Positions 49,050-55,322 of a stretch of DNA of 64,000 nucleotides are shown in pieces. The stretch's first letter is position 1. The number at the start of each line of letters is the position of its first letter. The position numbers and the translations under genes were made by a program. The notes beneath the pieces are model-generated. The model made no database searches, was not told the origin of the DNA, and was given only the letters and a program-made list of their open reading frames with translations. This DNA comes from Leifsonia aquatica (lineage in GTDB: Bacteria > Actinomycetota > Actinomycetes > Actinomycetales > Microbacteriaceae): NCBI RefSeq assembly GCF_014190775.1, contig NZ_JACHVP010000001.1, forward strand, positions 806,001 through 870,000. Direction: 5' to 3'.

Positions 49050-50954
49050 ATGCCGTCCACCGCCCCGCCCGCCTCCGTCGCCCTCGTCGGAGCCGGTCCG
49101 CGCGCCGCGGGCTGGCTGGAGCGCTTCGCCGCCGCGCGGTCGGTGCGCGACGATCGGCCCGCGGTGACCGTGCACCTGATCGACCCGTTCCCGCACGGAG
49201 CCGGTCGCATCTGGCGGCGCGACCAGTCGCCCCTCCTCAAGCTCAACTCGATGGTCGAGGACGTCACGATGTTCACCGACGACTCGTGCACGATCGAGGG
49301 ACCGGTGCGACCAGGGCCGTCGCTGCTGGAGTGGGTGGAGGCCGTGCGGGCCGGATCCCTCGACGATGCCCAGATCGAGGACCCGCTCGTGGCGGCCGAA
49401 CTGCGCGGTCTGCGGCGCGGGGACTTCCCGACGCGGCGGCTGCAGAGCCACTACCTGGACTGGTTCCTCCGCCGGGCCGTCGCCGCTCTCGACACCGGCG
49501 TGACCGTCGTCCTCCATCGCGACCGCGTGCGCGCGGTGGAGGGTGTGGAGGGTCCGCAGACAGTCCATCTCGCGAGCGGCGCCGGCCTGACCGTCGACGC
49601 GGTCGTCTACGCGCTGGGCCACGCGGGAAGCGAGCCGGTGGGGGAGTCGGCGGAGTTCGAGGCGTTCGCCGCCCGGCACCGCCTCGACTACCTCGCCCCC
49701 GCCTTCACCGCCGACGCTGACCTTGACGCGTTCGGAGCCGGCCGCACTGTCGCGGTGCGCGGCTTCGGCCTGGCCGCGGTGGATCTGATCGTGCTGCTGA
49801 CGGAGGGGCGGGGAGGCCTCTTCGTGCGCGACGCCGGCGCCGGCCTGCGCTACGTCTCGAGCGGCCTGGAGCCGCACCTCCTGATCGGCTCGCGCCGCGG
49901 CGTCCCGTACCGGTCGAAGATCTCGTCGCAGCTGGTCGGCGAGCCTCCCGCGCTCCGCCATCTGACGCCGGAGGCCGTGGCGGCGCTGGCCGCCTCGCCG
50001 GAGCGGCTCGACTTCCGCGACGACGTCTGGCCGCTGATCGCCCGGGAGCTCGTGCACGGCTACTACCGCGAGTTGTTCACCGGTCATCCCGAGCGGGTCC
50101 GCCTCCCGTGGTCCACGTTCGTCGCCGAGCTCGATCGCGTCGGACCGGAGGGTGGCGGCTACCGCGCGCTGGTCGCGCGTGCCCTGCGGCATCCCGACGA
50201 CGCCCTGCACCTGGACGCGTTCGACCGGCCCCTCGACGGCGCCCGGTTCGACGACGCCGAGGCCGTGCAGGAGTGGGTCCGCACCCATCTCCGCACCGAT
50301 CTGCACCACCGCACCCACCCGGACCACAGCGCGACCCTCGGACTCTTCACGGCCCTGCTGCACGCGCTCTTCGCGATCGCCCCGCACCTCGCGGGTGAGC
50401 TCTGGACCGAGGAGTCGCGCCGTCGCGACGTGGTCGGGTGGTGGCCGGGGTACTTCAGCTACGTCGCCTCCGGACCTCCCGGGCATCGGCTGGAGGAGCT
50501 CATCGCGCTGTCGGAGGCCGGGATCGTCCGCTTCGCCGGCGCCGGGATCCGGGTGACGGCTGACGAGGAGGCCGGAATGTTCCGGGTCGGGAGCGCGAGC
50601 GTTCCGGATGAGACGGAGGTCACGGCCCTGATCGACGCTTGGCTGCCGGTCGCCAGCGCCGAGACGAGCGACGAACCCGCGCTGCTCGACCTCGTCGCCT
50701 CGGGCGCCGGGTCGGTGCGCCACGGCCAGGTGCGTGTCTCGACCGAGGACTCCCGGCTGCTGCGCCCGGACAGCTCGCCGCATCCCGCCCGCTGGGCGAT
50801 CGGCCCCTTCACGACCGCGCCTTTCGCGGGCGCCTTCTCGCGCCCGGGCACGAACGCCTTGGCCTTCCGCGAGAACGACCGCGTGGCGCGCGCGGTGCTC
50901 GACGCTCTGACTGCGCGCACTCCCGCACCCGCCGCCGCATCTCGCGAGACGTGA
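49050..50954 (+). CDS. FAD/NAD(P)-binding protein of the NAD_binding_9 type
   Basis: A 634-residue cytoplasmic flavoprotein. The N-terminal dinucleotide site is VALVGAGPRAAGWLERF, followed by HLIDPFPHGAGRIWRRDQSPLLKLNS, typical of the large FAD/NAD(P)-binding family (PF13454-like) related to lysine/ornithine N-monooxygenases. A second motif is VVYALGHAG, and RTVAVRGFGLAAVDLIVLLTEGRGG is the second nucleotide loop. The reaction is unknown for this group. A longer open frame upstream is antisense to the GNAT gene. No neighbour suggests a pathway. The stop codon lies inside the first unit of the palindrome array. Confidence 0.8.
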   Translation: MPSTAPPASVALVGAGPRAAGWLERFAAARSVRDDRPAVTVHLIDPFPHGAGRIWRRDQSPLLKLNSMVEDVTMFTDDSCTIEGPVRPGPSLLEWVEAVRAGSLDDAQIEDPLVAAELRGLRRGDFPTRRLQSHYLDWFLRRAVAALDTGVTVVLHRDRVRAVEGVEGPQTVHLASGAGLTVDAVVYALGHAGSEPVGESAEFEAFAARHRLDYLAPAFTADADLDAFGAGRTVAVRGFGLAAVDLIVLLTEGRGGLFVRDAGAGLRYVSSGLEPHLLIGSRRGVPYRSKISSQLVGEPPALRHLTPEAVAALAASPERLDFRDDVWPLIARELVHGYYRELFTGHPERVRLPWSTFVAELDRVGPEGGGYRALVARALRHPDDALHLDAFDRPLDGARFDDAEAVQEWVRTHLRTDLHHRTHPDHSATLGLFTALLHALFAIAPHLAGELWTEESRRRDVVGWWPGYFSYVASGPPGHRLEELIALSEAGIVRFAGAGIRVTADEEAGMFRVGSASVPDETEVTALIDAWLPVASAETSDEPALLDLVASGAGSVRHGQVRVSTEDSRLLRPDSSPHPARWAIGPFTTAPFAGAFSRPGTNALAFRENDRVARAVLDALTARTPAPAAASRET

Positions 50955-51287
50955 CTAGTCGCGGGTGCTGGGCCCCCGTCACCCGCAACTAGTCACCCCT
51001 CGCGGGACCCTCTCCACACCCGCGCCTCGCGAGGTGCGAGTAGTTGCGGGTATTCGGCCCCCCTTACCCGCAACTACTCACCCTTCGCGGGAGCCCCCCC
51101 CCCCCCACGCAGCGTCTCGCGAGGTGAGAGTAGTTGCGGGTATTCGGCCCCGTTTACACGCAACTACTCACCCTTCGCGGGAGCCTCTCCACACCCCGCG
51201 GGAGCCCCCCCACGCAGCGTCTCGCGAGGTGCGAGTAGTTGCGGGTATCGGGCCCCCTTTACCCGCAACAACTCACCCTTCGCGGGC
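50941..51287. repeat. Tandem array of four imperfect palindromes (about 66 bases each)
   Basis: Units begin CTCGCGAG at 50941, 51026, 51116 and 51221 and end near TCGCGGG at about 51006, 51091, 51181 and 51286. Each is a hairpin with arms of type GAGTAGTTGCGGGT and ACCCGCAACTACTC around a GGCCCC-rich loop, with outer CGCGAGGTG/CACCCTTCGCG pairing. Unit 1 has GACTAGT against ACTAGTC, a compensated change relative to unit 2. The array fills the 373-base gap between the convergent FAD protein and MarR genes; no gene is present in it. It may act as terminator, REP/BIME-like element or binding array. Confidence 0.9.
51094..51106. repeat. Run of 13 C residues
   Basis: A homopolymer of thirteen C lies in the spacer between palindrome units 2 and 3. 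Runs this long are unstable in replication and error-prone in sequencing, so its length is uncertain. Confidence 0.9.
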
Positions 51288-51301
51288 GGGCGGGCGGGCG
51301 G
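51284..51301 (+). other. G-quadruplex-prone (GGGC)4 motif
   Basis: Four consecutive GGGC units followed by GG stand at the end of the fourth palindrome, just after the stop region of the MarR gene. The one-base loops make a four-stranded G structure chemically plausible on this strand. Confidence 0.7.
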
Positions 51302-51327
51302 CGCGTACACCGCACCACCGCGCCCGC

Positions 51328-51837
51328 TCACCCCTCCAGCGTCCCGAGCCAGCGGGTCAGGATGCCCTCCAGCGCGCGGGCGTCGTCGGGCGCGAGCTCG
51401 TCCAGGAGGCGCTTCTCGTTCGCCATGTGGGCCGTGAACGCGGCGTCGATCGTCGTGCGGCCGAGCGGCGTCAGCGCGACGACCCTCCCGCGCCCGTCGC
51501 CGTCTGCCGCGCGCCGGGCGACGAGCCCGGCGTGCTCCAGCCGGTCGAGGCGCTTCGTCATGCCTCCGGTCGTGACCATGGTGTGCTCGGCGAGCTCTCC
51601 GGGCGTGCGCTCGAAGGGTTCGCCCGCGCGCCGGAGGGCGGCGAGCACGTCGAAATCACCTTCTCCGAGGCCGTGCTCGGCGTAGACGGTGGCGAGCTCC
51701 TCGGTCAGCCGGGCGGCCACGCGATGCAACCGGCCGATGACACCCTGCGGCGACACGTCGAGGTCGGGACGTTCGCGGCGCCATTCCTGCTGGATGCGCG
51801 CGACGTGATCGGGGTGTGCCGGGATCGACTTCTCCAT
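51328..51837 (-). CDS. MarR-family transcriptional regulator
   Basis: A 169-residue winged-helix protein. The DNA-binding core is at residues about 60-125: EGDFDVLAALRRAG, RTPGELAEHTMVTTGGMTKRLDRLEHAGLVARRAADGDGRGRVVALTPLG with the conserved DxRGR-type wing (DGRGR). N- and C-terminal helices form the dimer. TATTGT lies six bases before the ATG on this strand, so the mRNA is leaderless. It is divergent from the EamA exporter gene and palindromes between them overlap both promoters, so it very likely represses that exporter and itself. Confidence 0.9.
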   Translation of the reverse strand: MEKSIPAHPDHVARIQQEWRRERPDLDVSPQGVIGRLHRVAARLTEELATVYAEHGLGEGDFDVLAALRRAGEPFERTPGELAEHTMVTTGGMTKRLDRLEHAGLVARRAADGDGRGRVVALTPLGRTTIDAAFTAHMANEKRLLDELAPDDARALEGILTRWLGTLEG

Positions 51838-51850
51838 GCCTTCACAATAC

Positions 51851-51886
51851 CTTCCGAGGAAGCTAAAGTAGCTTCCATGGAAGCTA
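51851..51886. promoter_or_regulatory. MarR-type operators overlapping the EamA start codon
   Basis: CTTCCGAGGAAG (51851-51862) and TAGCTTCCATGGAAGCTA (51869-51886) are perfect palindromes with shared half-site CTTCC/GGAAG. The second is centred on the EamA ATG; the first lies between the -35-like TTCACA (51841-51846) and -10 TAAAGT (51864-51869) boxes of the EamA gene. Confidence 0.75.
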
Positions 51887-52794
51887 AATGGGGCTGGGTC
51901 GCCCTCACCGCCATCGCCCCGATCGCCTGGGGCTCCACCTACGTCGTCACCCGGGCCGTCCTCCCGGGAGAGCCGCTGTCTGGCGCGGTGCTCCGCGCGC
52001 TTCCGGCCGGACTCCTCCTCCTGCTGGTCAAGCGCCGCCTCCCGCGCGGGGCGTGGTGGTGGAGGTCGGCGGTGCTCGGCGTCCTGACCTCGGGCGGGTT
52101 CTTCGCCCTCGTCTACGCCGTCGCCCGCCTGCTGCCGTCGGGCGTCGCCTCCACCGTCATGGCGGCCTCGCCGCTCGCCATGATGGGTCTCGCCTGGCTG
52201 GTGCTGGGCCAGCGCCCGCGGCTCCTCGCGCTGGCGGGCGGCATCGCCGGGGCGATCGGCGTGGCCGTGATGCTGCTGGGCGCCGCGAAGGCCGTCGATC
52301 CGCTCGGCGTGGTCGCCGCGATCGCGGCCATGCTGCTGTCGTCCGTGGGCTACGTGCTCGCGACGCGCTGGGAGGGGGAGGTGGACGTGTTCTCCGCGAC
52401 GTCCTGGCAGCTGATCGCCGGCGGCCTCCTGATGCTCCCGCTCGCGCTCGTGTTCGAGGGTGCGCCTCCCGCACTCGACGGCCCCGCGATCGCGGGCTTC
52501 GCCTATGTCACCGTGATCGCGACCGCGGTCGCGTTCCTCGCCTGGTTCAGCGGACTGCGCCACCTGGGCCCGGCGACGGTGGGGCTCATCGGCCTCCTCA
52601 ACCCGGTCACGGGAGTGCTGCTCGGCGCGCTCATCGCGGGGGAGACGCTCACCGGCCGCCAGCTGCTCGGTCTCGCGATCGTGCTCGCCGGGATCGCGGT
52701 GGGTCAGTCGGCCAAGGCGTCCAGGAAGCCGCGGGTCGGCGCGAAGAACGTCGTTCCGGTCACGGCGGTCGAGAAGTCCAGGATGCGGTCGTAG
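51877..52794 (+). CDS. EamA-family (DMT) exporter
   Basis: A 305-residue membrane protein with ten predicted helices in two EamA repeats: WGWVALTAIAPIAWGSTYVVTR begins the first and VVAAIAAMLLSSVGYVLATRW the second. The family exports amino acids, metabolites or drugs. TAKAGT-type box TAAAGT lies seven bases before the ATG, so translation starts at or near the transcript's first base, inside the operator palindrome. After the last helix (LGLAIVLAGIAVGQ) the frame continues 27 more residues antisense to the end of the convergent DyP gene, an overlap of 91 bases. Confidence 0.9.
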   Translation: MEAKWGWVALTAIAPIAWGSTYVVTRAVLPGEPLSGAVLRALPAGLLLLLVKRRLPRGAWWWRSAVLGVLTSGGFFALVYAVARLLPSGVASTVMAASPLAMMGLAWLVLGQRPRLLALAGGIAGAIGVAVMLLGAAKAVDPLGVVAAIAAMLLSSVGYVLATRWEGEVDVFSATSWQLIAGGLLMLPLALVFEGAPPALDGPAIAGFAYVTVIATAVAFLAWFSGLRHLGPATVGLIGLLNPVTGVLLGALIAGETLTGRQLLGLAIVLAGIAVGQSAKASRKPRVGAKNVVPVTAVEKSRMRS

Positions 52795-53669
52795 GAGCCG
52801 GCCGGGTCGCCGACGAACATCCGCTCCAGCATCCGCTCGATCACCCAGAGCGCGCGCGAGTACCCGATGAAGTAGGTGCCGAACTCGGCCTGACCCGGCC
52901 GCCCGAACGGCATGTTGTCGCGCAGGATGTCGTGCTCGACGCCGTCCTCGCCGGTGATGGTCGCGAGGGTCTTGTGGGCCTTGCGCCCGTCGGTCACGTC
53001 GTCGAGCTCGACGTTGTCGCTCTTGGTTCGGCCGATCACAGCCTCCTGCTCCGACGTGCCGAGCGCGTTCCAGGCGCCGAGGTCATGCAGGTACTTCTGC
53101 ACGACGACGTAGCTGCCGCCGGCGTGCACCGGATCCTCGTCGCCGACGATGGCCGAAGCGTCCATCTCGGAACCGGTGGGATTCGCGGTGCCGTCCACGA
53201 AGCCCAGCAGGTCGCGCGAGTCGAAGTAGCGGAAGCCGGTCACCTCGTCGACGACCGTCACCGCGTCGCCGAGGCCTGCGAGCAGCAGGCGCTCGAACTC
53301 GAACGTGAAGTCGCCGCGCTCGGCCCGGATGTGGAAGAGCAGGTCGCCGGGGGTGGCGACCGCCGTGTGCACCCCGCGGAATTCCCGGAAGGCGTGCAGT
53401 TCGCGCGGCGGTGCGACGTCGGTGAGCCGCGGCCAGACGGCCGCACCGATCGCGACATTGCACGACAGGTGCGCGTTCAGGTCGCGGAACCCGACCGTCT
53501 TGACCAGCCCCGCGAGGTCGCCGAGCACGTCCTTCACTGTGGCGACGGCATCGGGTGAATCGCCCACCGTCACGACGAGGAAGACGGCCGCCCGCGGGAG
53601 CGGGGCGTCCACGCTCTGGGGCTCGATCGGGACGCGCTGCCAGCTGTGGTCTCCGGAGGTGTCGGCCAT
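52704..53669 (-). CDS. Dye-decolorizing (DyP-type) heme peroxidase
   Basis: A 321-residue DyP peroxidase. The signature GxxDG is FVDGTANPTG with the catalytic aspartate; the heme-ligand histidine region is in GRKAHKTLATI, and the distal arginine is in the IGYSRALWVIERML segment. Ferredoxin-like repeats begin PLPRAAVFLVVTVGDS. It has no signal peptide, so it is a cytoplasmic class B-like enzyme; typical substrates are dyes or phenolics with hydrogen peroxide. No encapsulin gene is adjacent and no cargo-tail extension is visible. The 3' end overlaps the exporter gene. Confidence 0.9.
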   Translation of the reverse strand: MADTSGDHSWQRVPIEPQSVDAPLPRAAVFLVVTVGDSPDAVATVKDVLGDLAGLVKTVGFRDLNAHLSCNVAIGAAVWPRLTDVAPPRELHAFREFRGVHTAVATPGDLLFHIRAERGDFTFEFERLLLAGLGDAVTVVDEVTGFRYFDSRDLLGFVDGTANPTGSEMDASAIVGDEDPVHAGGSYVVVQKYLHDLGAWNALGTSEQEAVIGRTKSDNVELDDVTDGRKAHKTLATITGEDGVEHDILRDNMPFGRPGQAEFGTYFIGYSRALWVIERMLERMFVGDPAGSYDRILDFSTAVTGTTFFAPTRGFLDALAD

Positions 53670-54011
53670 GACATCCACTCTGCCGCATCGGGCCCGTATC
53701 ACGCATCGGCGGCGGAAGCGATTTGGCATCCGACCCGCGTCCGCTGATACGGTCGAAAGCGCCCCGGTGTGCTCCGACAGCACGGAACGGGGCCGTGAAC
53801 CCAGCCCGCGACCCGGGCGCGGGACCGTGTATTCGGCCCGCCCGGGACGTACGGTCGGCTGGGCGTGGGCGCACCCCGATGGTCGCGCCGGCGGTGGTGA
53901 TTCGCGCGGAGGGTCCGCGCTCGAGTCGCCCGGATACCGCAGCACGCCCACCACCCGGGCGCAACCACCGGCCGACATCGCGCCTGTGCGATGCGTGCCT
54001 GCGGAGAGCAA
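53670..54011 (+). promoter_or_regulatory. 342-base gap with probable promoter and structured leader of the betaine importer operon
   Basis: No gene is visible. TTGGCA (53723-53728) and TACGGT (53748-53753) could be a promoter with a long 19-base spacer. The predicted RNA begins with a two-step stem: GCCCCG/CGGGGC (53761-53766 with 53788-53793) around GTGCT/AGCAC, with an asymmetric GT/GGAA internal loop, followed by CCCGCG/CGCGGG (53805-53810 with 53818-53823). About 250 untranslated bases would precede the ATPase gene. I could not match it to a known riboswitch. Confidence 0.45.
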
Positions 54012-55322
54012 GTGAGCGAGTCTGTCGCCGTCGAGGCGAGGAACATCTACAAGGTATTCGGGCGCAAGCCCCAGGATGCGGTCCGCCGTCTCCGGGACGG
54101 CGCCACCCGGCAGGAGGTCTCCGGTCAGGGGACCGCGGCCGTGATCGACGCAGGACTGACGGTCAACCGCGGCGAGATCTTCGTCGTCATGGGCCTGTCC
54201 GGCTCCGGCAAGTCGACCCTGATCCGCCTGCTGAACGGCCTCCTGGAGCCGACCGCCGGCGAGGTCGACGTGATGGGGACCACCATCACCGGCCTGACCG
54301 GAAAGCGGCTGCGGGAGGTGCGCCAGCGTCACATCTCGATGGTCTTCCAGCACTTCGCCCTGCTCCCGCACCGCACCGTGCTCGACAACATCGCCTACGG
54401 CTTGGAGGTGCGCGGCACGCCGAGCGCCGAGCGCCGCGCCCGCGCCGAGGAGGTCCTCGAGCTCGTCGGGCTGGGCGGCTGGGGCGACAAGCTCCCGAGC
54501 GAGCTCTCCGGCGGCATGCAGCAGCGCGTGGGCCTCGGCCGGGCGCTGGCCGCCGACACCGACGTCCTCCTGATGGACGAGGCGTTCTCCGCCCTCGACC
54601 CGCTGATCCGCCGCGAGATGCAGGAGCAGCTCCTCGAGCTGCAGGCATCGCTGGGCAAGACCATCGTGTTCATCACGCACGACCTCAACGAGGCCATGTT
54701 CCTCGGCGACCGCATCGCCGTGATGCGCGACGGCCGCATCGTGCAGACCGGCACCCCGGAGGAGATCCTCACCGATCCCGCCAACGACTACGTCGCGAGC
54801 TTCGTGCAGGACGTCGACCGCGCCCGCGTGCTCACCGCCGCCAGTGTGATGGAGCCGGCCCGCGCGCTGGTGACCGTCGCCGGCGGACCGCGCGCCGCGA
54901 TGCGCACGATGCGCGACCTCCAGACCTCCGCGGCCTTCGTCGTCGGCCAGGGCCGCACCCTGCTCGGCGCCGTGCGCGACCGCGACGTGATGCGCCAGGT
55001 GCGCGAGGGCCGCAGCGACCTGCGCGAGGTCATCCGCGAGGACATCGCCTCCGTCGACCGGGACGAGGTCCTGAGCGAGCTGGTCGAGCCGTCCGTCGGC
55101 AGCGACCTCCCGCTCGCCGTCGTCGACGACAAGACCCGCCTGCTCGGCGTCATCCCGCGCGTCACCCTGCTCGCGGCGCTCGGCAACGTCTCCAGCGACA
55201 CGATGGAGATCCCGGTCATCGTCGAGCCGCCGGCGACCGTCTCCGTCGACGCCATGACCCTCGCTCTCAGCGAGACCGCCGGGGACGAACCGTCCTCCCG
55301 CGGTGAGGAGGTGCCCGCGTGA
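54012..55322 (+). CDS. Glycine betaine/proline-type ABC importer ATPase with CBS domains
   Basis: A 436-residue ATPase of the ProV/OpuAA type for osmoprotectant import. Walker A is [18 protein letters not shown]-loop FQHFALLPHRTV, signature ELSGGMQQRVGLGRAL, Walker B DVLLMDEAFSALDPL, H-loop FITHDLNEAMFLG. The C-terminal 150 residues hold two CBS-type modules (from VMEPARALVTV and the DLREVIREDIASVDRDEVL stretch) that sense ionic strength or nucleotides in OpuA. The GTG is chosen because GGAGAG precedes it and ESVAVEARNIYKVFG follows. Its stop overlaps the permease start. Confidence 0.93.
   Translation: MSESVAVEARNIYKVFGRKPQDAVRRLRDGATRQEVSGQGTAAVIDAGLTVNRGEIFVVMGLSGSGKSTLIRLLNGLLEPTAGEVDVMGTTITGLTGKRLREVRQRHISMVFQHFALLPHRTVLDNIAYGLEVRGTPSAERRARAEEVLELVGLGGWGDKLPSELSGGMQQRVGLGRALAADTDVLLMDEAFSALDPLIRREMQEQLLELQASLGKTIVFITHDLNEAMFLGDRIAVMRDGRIVQTGTPEEILTDPANDYVASFVQDVDRARVLTAASVMEPARALVTVAGGPRAAMRTMRDLQTSAAFVVGQGRTLLGAVRDRDVMRQVREGRSDLREVIREDIASVDRDEVLSELVEPSVGSDLPLAVVDDKTRLLGVIPRVTLLAALGNVSSDTMEIPVIVEPPATVSVDAMTLALSETAGDEPSSRGEEVPA

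Noticed and set aside
50941-51287. The four repeats as a CRISPR array
   Set aside because: The units are long palindromes of about 66 bases, the spacers are short and repeated (not unique), and no cas gene is in the window.
52704-53669. DyP peroxidase as encapsulin cargo
   Set aside because: No encapsulin gene is adjacent and the C-terminus stops right after the peroxidase fold without a targeting tail.
53755-53860. Leader of the betaine importer as a clear ydaO (c-di-AMP) riboswitch
   Set aside because: I could not align the conserved ydaO core by eye; the structure is kept as an unassigned finding instead.
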